This document shows positions 26,462-35,726 of a stretch of DNA of 64,000 nucleotides, piece by piece (within the stretch, counting starts at the first letter, position 1; each line of letters starts with the position of its first letter). The notes beneath the pieces are model-generated. The model did not search any database and had not been told where the DNA came from. It worked only from the letters and a program-made list of their open reading frames with translations. Origin of the DNA: Sphingobacteriales bacterium 44-15 (GTDB lineage Bacteria > Bacteroidota > Bacteroidia > Chitinophagales > Chitinophagaceae). The position numbers and the translations under genes are program-made. The stretch is from NCBI GenBank assembly GCA_001899685.1, contig MKWG01000036.1, positions 1 through 64,000 on the forward strand, written 5' to 3'.

Positions 26462-26703
26462 CCTACGCAGTACATATCAATATTATGCCTTTAAAGGAAT
26501 TGCTGGATCCACAGGGAAAAGCAGTAATGAGCGGATTAAGCAACCTGGGATTAAAAGGTATTGGCGATGTACGTATAGGCAAGCATATTACCCTGCAGAT
26601 AGAAGCAGGCTCCAAAGAAGCTGCCCGGAAAATAGCAGAAGAAGCTTCTCAAAAGCTGCTCGCCAACCAGGTAATGGAGTATTTTGAAATCACTGTTAAT
26701 TAG
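26458..26703 (+). CDS. purS: Phosphoribosylformylglycinamidine synthase subunit PurS
   Basis: 81 residues, the usual PurS length. PurS bridges PurL and PurQ in the FGAM synthase step of purine synthesis. The pattern YAVHINIMPLKELLDPQGKA, VMSGLSNLGLKGIGDVRIGK and VMEYFEITV is characteristic. The start overlaps the pssA stop by four bases. PurL and PurQ are not in this window. The pssA-purS-rsmI order is a tight, mixed-function operon. Confidence 0.93.
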   Translation: MTYAVHINIMPLKELLDPQGKAVMSGLSNLGLKGIGDVRIGKHITLQIEAGSKEAARKIAEEASQKLLANQVMEYFEITVN

Positions 26704-26710
26704 GCAATGA

Positions 26711-27376
26711 ATGCTTTATATTGTTCCTTCTCCCATCGGCAATCTTGCTGATATCAGTTTCAGGGCGATAGCAACATTAAAGCAGGTTGATCTGATACTG
26801 GCAGAAGATACCCGCACCTCTTCTATCCTGTTGCGGCACTATGATATTCAAAAGCCTGTTACACCTTACCATCAGCATAATGAGCATAAAATAGTAGCGC
26901 ATTTGGCCGATCAGTTGCGGGCAGGCAAAACAATGGCTTTGCTTACGGATGCCGGCACTCCGGGTATATCTGATCCTGCCTTCCTGCTGGTGCGGGAATG
27001 TGTGAGAAATGATATCCGCGTGGAATGTCTGCCGGGCGCCACTGCCTTTGTGCCCGCGCTGGTGAACAGCGGACTGCCTATTCATCGCTTTTGTTTTGAA
27101 GGCTTTTTGCCGTTAAAAAAAGGAAGACAAACCCTCTTTAAAAAGCTGTCGGAAGAAGAACGGACCATTGTATTTTATGAATCTCCCATGCGCCTGGTAA
27201 AGACTTTGCAGGAATGCATTCAGTATTTTGGCGCCGGGCGGCAATGCTGTGTAAGCAGAGAACTTACCAAGGTCTTTGAAGAAAACAAGCGCGGAACCTT
27301 ACAGGAAGTATGTGATTATTTTTCCTTAAAGCCCGTTAAAGGCGAGATAGTAGTGGTGATAGAAGGCGTCTCCTGA
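26711..27376 (+). CDS. rsmI: 16S rRNA (cytidine(1402)-2'-O)-methyltransferase
   Basis: 221 residues; RsmI methylates C1402 in the ribosomal decoding centre. The start MLYIVPSPIGNLADISFRAI and the motifs LILAEDTRTSSILLRHY, LTDAGTPGISDPAFLLVREC and PGATAFVPALVNSGL are diagnostic of the tetrapyrrole-methylase fold. It is shorter than E. coli RsmI (286), lacking a C-terminal extension, which is common in Bacteroidota. Its start is 7 bp after the purS stop. Its last 61 bp overlap the convergent lipoprotein gene. Confidence 0.93.
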   Translation: MLYIVPSPIGNLADISFRAIATLKQVDLILAEDTRTSSILLRHYDIQKPVTPYHQHNEHKIVAHLADQLRAGKTMALLTDAGTPGISDPAFLLVRECVRNDIRVECLPGATAFVPALVNSGLPIHRFCFEGFLPLKKGRQTLFKKLSEEERTIVFYESPMRLVKTLQECIQYFGAGRQCCVSRELTKVFEENKRGTLQEVCDYFSLKPVKGEIVVVIEGVS

Positions 27377-27840
27377 GCCTTAATATCATAATATAGCCTG
27401 GGAGTGAGGAAGCCACCGGTATAATTAAATTTTTCCCTTCTGAAATCATTTATCCCATTTAATAATGTATCCGTTTTATTGTTTAAGCTTACTATTACTA
27501 CTGCATCCTCACGGGGCGAATCATTTATAAAACGTCCAGCCATATCCGAAACATCTACTGTCGTTTTCGGCTGTATCTCGAGCTTGAAATGGTCAATATC
27601 AATCCATGTAACATTCTGAGTGCTGTCGAAATGCCTGTTATAACCGGATCTTACATTTATTATACTATTCGCTACTCTTATCTTATTAGGAAGCGTTTTT
27701 AAATTGGTCTTATCAGGAAGAAATACATCAACGGTAGCAACATCATTCGTTGTATTCCGGATACAGACATTAAACAGAAGAGAGCATGAGGCAACACTTA
27801 AGGACAAGCACAGGGTCAGAATAATGCAAAAGCCCTTCAT
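27316..27840 (-). CDS. Putative lipoprotein of unknown function
   Basis: 174 residues. It begins MKGFCIILTLCLSLSVASCS, a lipoprotein signal with lipobox SVASC (Cys19). The mature part has a beta-rich pattern (VCIRNTTNDVATVDVFLP, FKLEIQPKTTVDVSDMAG) with no motif I can assign. It converges on rsmI and the two coding regions overlap by 61 bp at their 3' ends. No terminator separates them. Confidence 0.7.
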   Translation of the reverse strand: MKGFCIILTLCLSLSVASCSLLFNVCIRNTTNDVATVDVFLPDKTNLKTLPNKIRVANSIINVRSGYNRHFDSTQNVTWIDIDHFKLEIQPKTTVDVSDMAGRFINDSPREDAVVIVSLNNKTDTLLNGINDFRREKFNYTGGFLTPRLYYDIKAQETPSITTTISPLTGFKEK

Positions 27841-27930
27841 GAGTTATTATTAAGAATTTTTTATCAGTTGCTTTAGTGCTTTTAGCCTTTTGTGGCACGA
27901 AATTGCACCTTTAAAAAATAAACTCAATAT

Positions 27931-28377
27931 ATGAAAAAAATATTTTTATTAGCGCTGGTCTTGTCTGCTGGGCTTACCTATACTGTTAATGCACAGATCA
28001 GGAAGCTTCCGGCAGAAGTGACCAATAGTTTTTCGGAAAAATATCCCGATGCAAAAAACGTGGAATGGAAAGATAAGCTGAGTAATTTTTCTGCCGGTTT
28101 TGAATGGAAGGATGAAAAATATGAAGCGCATTTCAACAAAAAAGGTGAATGGCTCAGTACTGACAAAGAAATAGACATCAATGATCTGCCTGCAAAAGTG
28201 AAAGACGGCTTTGATAAAAGCAAATACAGTGACTGGGAAACGAAAAATGTATACCGTATTGATATGCCCGACGATAAGATCAACTACAGGGTACATGTAT
28301 CCAAAAGCACTATTCAGAAAAAAATACTCCTGTTTAATGAAAAGGGTAAGCTGCTAAAAGATAACCTTACACTATAA
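27931..28377 (+). CDS. Periplasmic PepSY-like (DUF2874) protein
   Basis: 148 residues with a cleavable signal (MKKIFLLALVLSAGLTYTVNAQ). The mature protein has two PepSY-like halves: LPAEVTNSFSEKYPDAKNVEWKDK with FSAGFEWKDEKYEAHFNKKG, then LPAKVKDGFDKSKYSDWETK with YRVHVSKSTIQKKILLFNEKGKL. This duplicated beta-alpha-beta pattern is the DUF2874/PepSY-like domain, secreted by Bacteroidota and possibly inhibitory or calcium-binding. Function is not established. Confidence 0.88.
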   Translation: MKKIFLLALVLSAGLTYTVNAQIRKLPAEVTNSFSEKYPDAKNVEWKDKLSNFSAGFEWKDEKYEAHFNKKGEWLSTDKEIDINDLPAKVKDGFDKSKYSDWETKNVYRIDMPDDKINYRVHVSKSTIQKKILLFNEKGKLLKDNLTL

Positions 28378-28434
28378 GGATTGCAAATATATTTTCCCGG
28401 AACGGGAATAAGAGTAGAACCTATGCCACGAATT

Positions 28435-28526
28435 CCAGCGTCCCGCGGAACGCTGGATGATTTTTGGATACAGCAAAGCCACTAATGCACGAATTTATTT
28501 TAATATATTTATTAGTGCATTAGTGG
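28435..28526. repeat. Double-hairpin intergenic palindromic element
   Basis: A hairpin CCAGCGT/ACGCTGG (28435-28456) is followed by CCACTAATGCAC (28479-28490) and its exact inverse GTGCATTAGTGG (28515-28526), a perfect 12-bp stem with a 24-nt A/T loop. The 279-bp region 28378-28656 has no gene and otherwise shows no recognised feature. Confidence 0.75.
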
Positions 28527-28656
28527 GGTTATACTAAGCACAAACGATAAGTCAACAAAAGAATAACCCTCACCTTAGCATAGCGAGCATACAAAAGCAT
28601 AAGGCGTAATCAGCGGACAGACGGGCTCCGGTACTCTTATTGTTGCCCTGGGTTTA

Positions 28657-29097
28657 TTACCCGGCTAAATCGTTAATGGCTTTTTCAATTCTTTTCATTT
28701 TTGTTTCTTCTGTTTTTGCTTCCGTAACGGAAAGCGCTATCGCTTTTTTCCTGCCCGGAGCAAGCTTTTCAAATCCAGCTTTTGCCTTTTTATTTTTGTT
28801 TAATGCAGCCTGTAGCTCGGCAGGCAATTCCACTATTCTCGGTTCGGTATCCAGCGCCAAGGTTACTTCCAAAGTATCACCGCCATTTACTCCTGCATTT
28901 TTCCTGTTTTCGGCACTAAGGCTTATCATAAATCTGTCGCCCATTTTCCCTACAGCACTGCGATAAGCGTAGCCGTTCAGCATAACTTTTACCAACGGCT
29001 TTTTGCCTCCGTTCAATTTTTCCAAAATTGGTTCAGGGACATGAATGCCGGTGTTGTTTCCTGTTTGAGCGATTGTGGTTTTGTATTTTACTTCCAT
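28657..29097 (-). CDS. DUF1905 / YdeI-family protein
   Basis: 146 residues. The N-terminal DUF1905 domain starts MEVKYKTTIAQTGNNTGIHVPEPILEKLNGGKKPLVKVMLNG and contains RFMISLSAENRKNAGVNGGD. A YdeI/OmpD-associated C-terminal helix bundle follows (LPAELQAALNKNKKAKAGFEKLAPGRKKAI). Both domains are small and cytoplasmic with no known enzymatic role. Stop and start are clear, and upstream lies a separate minus-strand gene. Confidence 0.88.
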   Translation of the reverse strand: MEVKYKTTIAQTGNNTGIHVPEPILEKLNGGKKPLVKVMLNGYAYRSAVGKMGDRFMISLSAENRKNAGVNGGDTLEVTLALDTEPRIVELPAELQAALNKNKKAKAGFEKLAPGRKKAIALSVTEAKTEETKMKRIEKAINDLAG

Positions 29098-29181
29098 TGT
29101 TTTCTGCTTTTTAGTTTATAAATGAACGGCTTTATTAATTGGTCTGTACCGTTAGCCGAACTTCTATCGCCTGAAATTTTA

Positions 29182-30066
29182 TTAACGTGTCCAGTTTTCA
29201 AGTTTACCATTGTCCTCCACCCAGATTTCAATGTAAATATCCTCTGATATCGGTTTGCCTGCATCTTTGATGATGTCAAACTTTAATGTCTTAAGTGCAT
29301 TATAAACTTTGCTGATGCAGAAATTATATTCATCCTTCTCATAGTATTTCTCAATTTCATCTTCAGCATAGAGCATTCTGACCTTTGAAACATTACCGTT
29401 CCCGTCAATGGTCACCATGTATTTTTCAGAGCAGTCAAAATCTGCATTATTCTTCCATTTGGCTTTTTTCAGTTTCTTAAACAGGGTGTCTGAGATTTTG
29501 TTCTTGTCTTTACGGTTAATTCTCCCGGGGTCGTCAATGTAATTTTCAACGTCTTTCATAGCCAAAACCCTGCCACCTGAAATACTGATAACTTTTTCTC
29601 TTTCATAAATTGTATAAAATACTCCGTCCCACCTCAGCACCTTATTGGTCAGCGGGAATTTTATATCTCCGGAAAACCAGTTAATGTAAACCCTGTCATT
29701 GAAAAATTTTTCATTGAAAATCTTTTTCATCTTTTCAACAGACGCAGCTTTGTTAATTTTTCCATTTCTTCGCTCACCACAATATATGATGTCAACCAGG
29801 AAAAGGCTGTCATTGTCAACTTCATAAATTGCCTGATATCCCCGCCAGCAATTAAACGATGCCCCGTCACGGAAACTCAGACCAAACAATTTTCCCTGCT
29901 CAGCTTTATCCTGCTGTTGAAAATACAGTTCAAGCAATAAGGTATATGTCGCAACAGTATCTCCCTTGAAAATAATATAGTCTGGCGATTGCGGGCTTGT
30001 AAATGCCCGAAGCGAGCATAGCGTTAAGAATGAAAAGATCAGGAAAACGCTGAAATGCTTTCTCAT
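29182..30066 (-). CDS. Secreted hypothetical protein
   Basis: 294 residues with a signal peptide (MRKHFSVFLIFSFLTLCSLRAF). The mature chain has no domain I recognise. It includes a Trp/Cys-bearing segment (FNCWRGYQAIYEVDNDSLFLVDIIYCGERR), basic KKLKKAKWKNNADFDCSEKY, and a C-terminal region (SKVYNALKTLKFDIIKDAGK, then ISEDIYIEIWVED) that slightly resembles TonB C-terminal-like folds. It is probably periplasmic. It precedes the DUF1905 gene by 84 bp. Confidence 0.7.
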   Translation of the reverse strand: MRKHFSVFLIFSFLTLCSLRAFTSPQSPDYIIFKGDTVATYTLLLELYFQQQDKAEQGKLFGLSFRDGASFNCWRGYQAIYEVDNDSLFLVDIIYCGERRNGKINKAASVEKMKKIFNEKFFNDRVYINWFSGDIKFPLTNKVLRWDGVFYTIYEREKVISISGGRVLAMKDVENYIDDPGRINRKDKNKISDTLFKKLKKAKWKNNADFDCSEKYMVTIDGNGNVSKVRMLYAEDEIEKYYEKDEYNFCISKVYNALKTLKFDIIKDAGKPISEDIYIEIWVEDNGKLENWTR

Positions 30067-30165
30067 ATGTTTTATGTCAGGATGCTGTGAGTTGTCTGAT
30101 TACATCTGCTGTCTGAAAAAAAATACAGGCGGCCGGTCATGAATTATACACATATACCTTCCCGG

Positions 30166-31299
30166 TTATTTAAAATGCACTTCAGAACCTTTTTGAACGC
30201 TGGTAATTTTTGCAATAGCATTTAAGTCGCTAAGAAAGTCGTTAAGAGGTAGTTTCTTATCTATAATGCCGGCAAATCGTTTTTTATACAGATCAGGGTT
30301 TTCAACTATCACAGTTACGCCAAACCATCTGTTAAGAACATCTGCTATCTCTGCAATATTCGCTTCGTCCATATAGAATATTCCCTGTTGCCAACTTAGC
30401 ACAGTCCTGGAATTAAAATCATTTTTAGTAAAGTTTTCTCCATCAAAGACAATCTGTTTTCCCCGCTCAAGCGATTGCGTGCTGCCTCCTCCTGTAAAAT
30501 TTACTTTCCCTTCCATCAATGACACCACTGTTTTATCAGGCAGGTATGTGTTTACGTTAAACTCAGTTCCAAGTACAGTAACAGTACTTTCCGGAAGATG
30601 CAGGATAAACGGGCTTTCTTTGTTTTTTGCTATTTTGCAGTACGCTTCCCCATGAATGGTGACTTCTCTCACACTATCGGAAAAATAAAAGGGAAAGCTG
30701 AGTGTAGTTTGAGCATTCATCCAAATTTCAGAACCATCGCTCAGGGTAATTTTATAGTCTTTTCCTGTAGGTACATATATAGTATTTATCCCTGATTCTT
30801 TTTTATCATTAACAGCGAAACTTAAATTATTTCCATCATTGTCGAGCGATATGGCACCCGTTTTAATCATTTCCTTATTATTGGTGAGCTGTATGATTTT
30901 TCCATTGGCAAGCTTCAGTTGCACATTTGCGGTGTTGCTGTTCAAGGAGAGTGTTGCTTTTCCGGGCCTATTGTTAACAGCTAACAAATACCACCCGATA
31001 CAAAATAATCCAATAAATACGGCAGCCATCGCAGCTATTCTTTTCACTACCATGCGTTTATTTCCGGCTTTTCTTTTTAGTTCTGAAGCCAGATCTCTCC
31101 ACTCCGAAGTGTCATCCATTTTTTTAAAGCCGGTTTCCACCATCGATGCGGGCAATTTTGAAATCAACTCTTTATATGCAAGCTCAAATTCCCGATCGCC
31201 TGAAAGCAGATTTTCGAATTCAACAACCTCATCATCAGATAAAGCATGGGTAACCTTACCCAGGAGCAAATGCTGATGATATTCGGACATATTTATCAT
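30166..31299 (-). CDS. FecR-family anti-sigma factor
   Basis: 377 residues; MSEYHQ three codons in is an alternative start. The N-terminal cytoplasmic part (about 1-85) binds the sigma factor, one membrane helix follows (AAMAAVFIGLFCIGWYLLA), then the periplasmic FecR domain with TIYVPTGKDYKITLSDGSEIWMNAQTTLSFP and GEAYCKIAKNKESPFILHLP. A C-terminal DUF4974-like domain (EIADVLNRWFGVTVIVENPD...RFAGIIDKKLPLNDFLSDL) completes the usual Bacteroidota form. It lies downstream of the ECF sigma gene with 44 bp between and is expected to transmit a signal from the SusC STN domain. Confidence 0.95.
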   Translation of the reverse strand: MINMSEYHQHLLLGKVTHALSDDEVVEFENLLSGDREFELAYKELISKLPASMVETGFKKMDDTSEWRDLASELKRKAGNKRMVVKRIAAMAAVFIGLFCIGWYLLAVNNRPGKATLSLNSNTANVQLKLANGKIIQLTNNKEMIKTGAISLDNDGNNLSFAVNDKKESGINTIYVPTGKDYKITLSDGSEIWMNAQTTLSFPFYFSDSVREVTIHGEAYCKIAKNKESPFILHLPESTVTVLGTEFNVNTYLPDKTVVSLMEGKVNFTGGGSTQSLERGKQIVFDGENFTKNDFNSRTVLSWQQGIFYMDEANIAEIADVLNRWFGVTVIVENPDLYKKRFAGIIDKKLPLNDFLSDLNAIAKITSVQKGSEVHFK

Positions 31300-31343
31300 A
31301 CGAGATGAATTGTAGATTATTAATTGGTCTTTAACAAAATGGA

Positions 31344-31892
31344 CTATTGGCTTTTTTGTAAATACGATCTGAGCTTTTTTAAAGCACGATCCATATGAGT
31401 ACTGATAGTAGAATGACTGATCCCAAGTTTTAAAGAAATCTCTTTATAGCTTAAATGGTTTATATAATGCAGTTGAAATACCTTTGATGACATCGGTGGT
31501 AATTGATGGATCGCTGCATCCAATTCTTTACTTAGCTCGTTGTTATCAAGTGCGCCGTATCCATTCTCAAAAACTGAATAAGGCAACTCTCTTTTAGCCG
31601 ACGCAATGTATGTTTGCTTTTTCTTTAACGTGATGGCTTTATTTTTTACCGCTCTGTACAAATAATGCTCAATGGATACGTTTATCTTTTCGTATATTCT
31701 GTTCTCCCAAAAATCTACAAACAGATCCTGTACAATATCTTTCGCGTTTTCTTCATGCTCTACAATATACAACGCCAAAACAAACAACCTTTTTCGCAAT
31801 GAAATATACAAATGATTAAAGGCTTCTATATCCCGCTCCCGCAGAGAGATTATTAAAGTATCATAATCAGAAAAATCCTTGGTTACGCTCAT
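31344..31892 (-). CDS. ECF-type RNA polymerase sigma factor (SusC/D-associated)
   Basis: 182 residues. Region 2 (LRERDIEAFNHLYISLRKRLFVLALYIVEHEENAKDIVQDLFVDFWENR) and region 4 (LPPMSSKVFQLHYINHLSYKEISLKLGISHSTISTHMDRALKKL) are typical of the Bacteroidota sigma-70 family that pairs with FecR. It is transcribed divergently from the SusC gene across a 300-bp region and likely controls that locus. A minus-strand TATTTTTG -7 box lies at 31932-31939, 40 bp from the start. Confidence 0.94.
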   Translation of the reverse strand: MSVTKDFSDYDTLIISLRERDIEAFNHLYISLRKRLFVLALYIVEHEENAKDIVQDLFVDFWENRIYEKINVSIEHYLYRAVKNKAITLKKKQTYIASAKRELPYSVFENGYGALDNNELSKELDAAIHQLPPMSSKVFQLHYINHLSYKEISLKLGISHSTISTHMDRALKKLRSYLQKSQ

Positions 31893-32192
31893 AAGGGTCT
31901 AGTATTAGAAACCAGGTAATTTTTGGTCAGACAAAAATAGAATGAAGAACTTGTTTTTAAAAGCAATTTATTTTTTTTCGTCTTGTAGTGATAAATACAT
32001 TTTTCTTTGTCTTGTAGTATAATAGCGGGCTATTTTGCCGGGAGTAAAGGATATTATAAAATACCTGTAACATTTCTTAACCAAAACAACTTTTTTATGA
32101 ACGAGTCTTCCTAAAAAAATACCCCCAATGTTTTGCTGCACGGGGGTAATGGTCTTTTATCAAATTACTTAAATATAAAACCACTGCAAATT
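31893..32192. promoter_or_regulatory. Divergent control region between sigma and susC
   Basis: Contains a minus-strand TATTTTTG element (31932-31939) for the sigma-FecR operon and a 10-bp direct repeat GTCTTGTAGT (31980-31989 and 32009-32018), spaced 29 bp, each copy followed by a TATAA- or GATAA-like word. A TATTTTGCC element lies downstream (32031-32039). The repeats are candidates for the ECF sigma or a regulator on the susC side. No gene is seen. Confidence 0.55.
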
Positions 32193-35100
32193 ATGCAAAA
32201 AACTATGTTTTTTTGTATCGGTCGTTGTTTGTCTTTTTTGTCAAGATCAAATAACTTAAAGTTTATCATGAAAGTTAGTACCTGTTTTTTTCTGTTAATG
32301 GTTGTAGCTGCTGATTTACTGCTAGCTTCTCCTGCAAAAGGACAGGAAAATGTTGACACAAAAATTGACCTGGATTTCAGAAATGTTAAGCTGAGAAGCA
32401 TTTTTAAGGCGATTGAGCTAAAAGCTGACATCGTAATTATGTTCGAATCCACCCAGTCGCCGGTTAACCAGAAGGTAAGTATTTCAGTAAAGCAAATGCC
32501 GGTGAGAGATGTACTTGACCTTTTACTGGCTAAACAACAACTGAAATGGGACCTTGTTCGTAACAACATTGTCCGAATACAGGAAGCAACAGATTCTGCC
32601 AGGAAGGTGGTTCAGGATACAAACTCTTTGCTTGAATTTTTGTTGCCACCTTTTACTATCAGGGGAAGAATAGTGAACGAAAAGCAGGAGCCGGTAGTAG
32701 CTTCTATAACGATCAAGGGTACCAGCAGGGGTACCACTTCAGACACAAACGGTGAGTTCGAATTAAAAGACGTGGAGCAAGGGGATATACTGGTCATCAC
32801 GGCTGTTAATATACAGACACAGGAATTAAAGATAACCGAATATGTACAATACAAATCAGGGGTGATCCCTATTGCTGTTAAAACGCTTTCTACCGAGATG
32901 AATGAAGTGGTGCTGGTGGGTTATGGAACACAGAAGAAGGTTAATCTTACCGGTGCAGTAGCACAGGTTAGTGGCAGGGTTTTGGAAAACAGGGGGATCA
33001 CCAATATTGGTCAGGGATTGCAGGGGGTGATCGGGAATCTTTATATAACAACCACCGCAGATCCGGGGGGCGTCGGAACGCCGGCATCCTTTAACGTAAG
33101 AGGCGTTACCAGCCTGAACGGCGGAGGTCCCCTGTTCATCGTGGATGGTGTTCCCACTGCCTCCATTGACAACCTTAACCCATATGATATAGAAAACATA
33201 ACGGTATTAAAGGATGCCGCATCGGCAGCAATATACGGCGCCAGGGCAGCTTACGGCGTAGTGCTGATCTCAACCAAGAAAGGAAGGAAAAGCGAGAATG
33301 TTTCTGTTATGTATGGTTCCATGCTTTCATGGTCTGCTCCAACCGTACTTCCTAAAATGGCAAATACAGTGGAATTTGCGAATGCCAACAACGATGCCAA
33401 TAAGAACAGCGGGCTTCCCGCAGCATTCAGCGATGAGCAAATAGCAAAGTTCAAGCAATACATGGAAGATCCAACCAGTATTCCCGTCACCACCCCTAAT
33501 CCTAACAGCCCTAATTTCTGGGGATGGGATAATGCGAATAACAATGTGGACTGGTTTAAAGAATATGTGAAACCCTGGGCGCTCAACCAAAAGCACGACC
33601 TTTCCATCAGCGGCGGCACAAAAAATACCACCTATTATGCCTCCCTGGGGTTCCTGGATCAAAACGGGCTTTTAAGATATGGCAATGATAATTTCAAGAG
33701 ATATAATGTTTCAAGCAACGTGCATACCGAGCCTGCGTCATGGATGAAACTGGACTTCAGGATGCGCTTTGCAAAAAGCATTACAGACAACCCGTTTCCC
33801 TATGCGAATCTTACCGGTAACTGGTTCCATTTAGCCGGAACCCGGCTGCCTTTCTGGCCGGTACGCAATCCCGATGGACAGCTAAGCAATATTTCTGCCA
33901 TTCCCTTCTTTAATTCAGGCGGCAGAGCCATCACAGACGGGCAGGACCTCTGGTTAACAGGTGCTGCTGAAATAGAGCCTGTAAAAAACTGGAAGATCAA
34001 TTTAGACTATTCCTGGAACCAGTACAACAGCAAGGTTTCCAATCACGATGCCTTTGTATATGCCTATGCGGTAGACGGGTCGAAATACATCATAGGAAAT
34101 GGACAGAATTCGATCAGCGAGAGCGCTTCATCAAATCAATACAGCTCCTTCAATGTATATACGTCATACGACAAGCAGCTATCCAAGCACTATGCAAAAA
34201 TACTTGTAGGACAGCAACTGGAATTGAGTAAGTTCTTTACGCTGTCCGGCACCCGCAGAGACCTGATCACAGATGCCATTCCTTCCATGGGTGTTGCCAC
34301 GGGAACGCAATTGACCAGTGATGCTATTTCTCATTGGGCCACTTCGGGATCATTTATCCGCTTCAACTATAACTTTGATGAACGGTACCTGGTAGAATTC
34401 AATGGCAGGTACGATGGAACATCTAAATTTCCTTCGCATAAAAGATTCGGATTTTTCCCATCTGTTTCGGTGGGCTATAATATAGCCAAGGAAAAGTTCT
34501 GGCCTTTAAAAGATGTCAACCTGTTTAAAATAAGAGCATCTTACGGTTCGCTCGGCAACCAGGCGGTAGCCAACTACCTTTATCTTTCCACTATTCCCGT
34601 TAACAGCAATCTTGCGTATCTCATCAATAATCAACGCCCCAACTATCTGTCTGCTCCGGGACTTGTGAGCTCCGATCTCACCTGGGAAACGGCAAGAACA
34701 AAAAATCTGGGTATTGATCTCGGGTTACTTAGAAACCGCTTAGATATATCTTTCGATGTTTACAGAAGAGAAACACTTAATATGCTTGGCCCCGCCCAGG
34801 CACTTCCTGTCGTATTAGGCACATCCGTACCGGTAATGAACAACGCCAACCTTGTTACAAAGGGTTTCGAGCTAAGCATTGGGTGGAAAGACAAGATCGG
34901 TGAAAACCTGAGTTATCAGGCATCGCTTGTATTATCGGATTACCTCGGAAAAGTAACCAAATACAACAATCCCACCAATATCCTGTCTACCTATTATGAA
35001 GGATATACCATTGGAGAAATATGGGGATGGAGAAGCAAAGGACTCATTCAAACGGATGATCAGTTAGGTTCCATGCCTGATCAATCGTTCCTGTATGGCG

Positions 35101-35708
35101 GAAACTGGTACAAGGGAGACGTATTGTACGAAGATCTCAATAAAGACGGCAAGGTAGATTATGGCAACTATACGTTGGGAAACACCGGGGACTATACGAT
35201 CATCGGGAACAACACACCCAGATATGCTTTTGGGCTTACCGCCGGACTTACCTGGAAGGGATTTGATTTCAGCATGTTCTGGCAGGGAATAGCCAAAAGA
35301 GACGCATGGCTTACGGGTACTATCTTTTATGGCTTATTGGGAGAATACGGATCTGCTGTCTGGAAAAATACACTTGATTACTGGACCCCCGAAAACACGG
35401 GCGCATATTGGCCCCGGCCCTATAATACGGGAGAGATCCTCAAAAACAGGGCCACTACAGACAGGTATATGCAGAATGCCGCATACATACGGCTTAAAAA
35501 TCTGCAGTTAGGATATTCCTTACCGGATCAATTGCTCAACAGGATCAGGCTAAAGCAGATCAGGGTATTTGCCACAGGTGAGAACCTGCTCACATTTTCT
35601 AAGATTAATGACAATTTTGACCCGGAAGCAATTGGCGGCCGATACGGATCGGGTAAGATCTATCCGCTCCTGAAAACCCTTACGCTTGGAGTGAACATTG
35701 GTTTATAA
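32193..35708 (+). CDS. SusC/RagA-type TonB-dependent receptor with STN signalling domain
   Basis: 1171 residues from ATG 32193 (MQKTMFFCIGRCLSFLSRSN), a typical Chitinophagaceae SusC start with a second signal-like stretch (MKVSTCFFLLMVVAADLLLA). A Secretin/TonB short N-terminal (STN) domain (about residues 50-110, IDLDFRNVKLRSIFKAIELKA) links it to the FecR-sigma pair. A carboxypeptidase-like regulatory domain (about 155-225), the plug (NEVVLVGYGTQKKVNLTGAV) and the beta-barrel follow. The barrel ends LLKTLTLGVNIGL. It imports a SusD-bound oligosaccharide across the outer membrane. Confidence 0.96.
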   Translation: MQKTMFFCIGRCLSFLSRSNNLKFIMKVSTCFFLLMVVAADLLLASPAKGQENVDTKIDLDFRNVKLRSIFKAIELKADIVIMFESTQSPVNQKVSISVKQMPVRDVLDLLLAKQQLKWDLVRNNIVRIQEATDSARKVVQDTNSLLEFLLPPFTIRGRIVNEKQEPVVASITIKGTSRGTTSDTNGEFELKDVEQGDILVITAVNIQTQELKITEYVQYKSGVIPIAVKTLSTEMNEVVLVGYGTQKKVNLTGAVAQVSGRVLENRGITNIGQGLQGVIGNLYITTTADPGGVGTPASFNVRGVTSLNGGGPLFIVDGVPTASIDNLNPYDIENITVLKDAASAAIYGARAAYGVVLISTKKGRKSENVSVMYGSMLSWSAPTVLPKMANTVEFANANNDANKNSGLPAAFSDEQIAKFKQYMEDPTSIPVTTPNPNSPNFWGWDNANNNVDWFKEYVKPWALNQKHDLSISGGTKNTTYYASLGFLDQNGLLRYGNDNFKRYNVSSNVHTEPASWMKLDFRMRFAKSITDNPFPYANLTGNWFHLAGTRLPFWPVRNPDGQLSNISAIPFFNSGGRAITDGQDLWLTGAAEIEPVKNWKINLDYSWNQYNSKVSNHDAFVYAYAVDGSKYIIGNGQNSISESASSNQYSSFNVYTSYDKQLSKHYAKILVGQQLELSKFFTLSGTRRDLITDAIPSMGVATGTQLTSDAISHWATSGSFIRFNYNFDERYLVEFNGRYDGTSKFPSHKRFGFFPSVSVGYNIAKEKFWPLKDVNLFKIRASYGSLGNQAVANYLYLSTIPVNSNLAYLINNQRPNYLSAPGLVSSDLTWETARTKNLGIDLGLLRNRLDISFDVYRRETLNMLGPAQALPVVLGTSVPVMNNANLVTKGFELSIGWKDKIGENLSYQASLVLSDYLGKVTKYNNPTNILSTYYEGYTIGEIWGWRSKGLIQTDDQLGSMPDQSFLYGGNWYKGDVLYEDLNKDGKVDYGNYTLGNTGDYTIIGNNTPRYAFGLTAGLTWKGFDFSMFWQGIAKRDAWLTGTIFYGLLGEYGSAVWKNTLDYWTPENTGAYWPRPYNTGEILKNRATTDRYMQNAAYIRLKNLQLGYSLPDQLLNRIRLKQIRVFATGENLLTFSKINDNFDPEAIGGRYGSGKIYPLLKTLTLGVNIGL

Positions 35709-35726
35709 CCCCTCAAAATTTCTATA

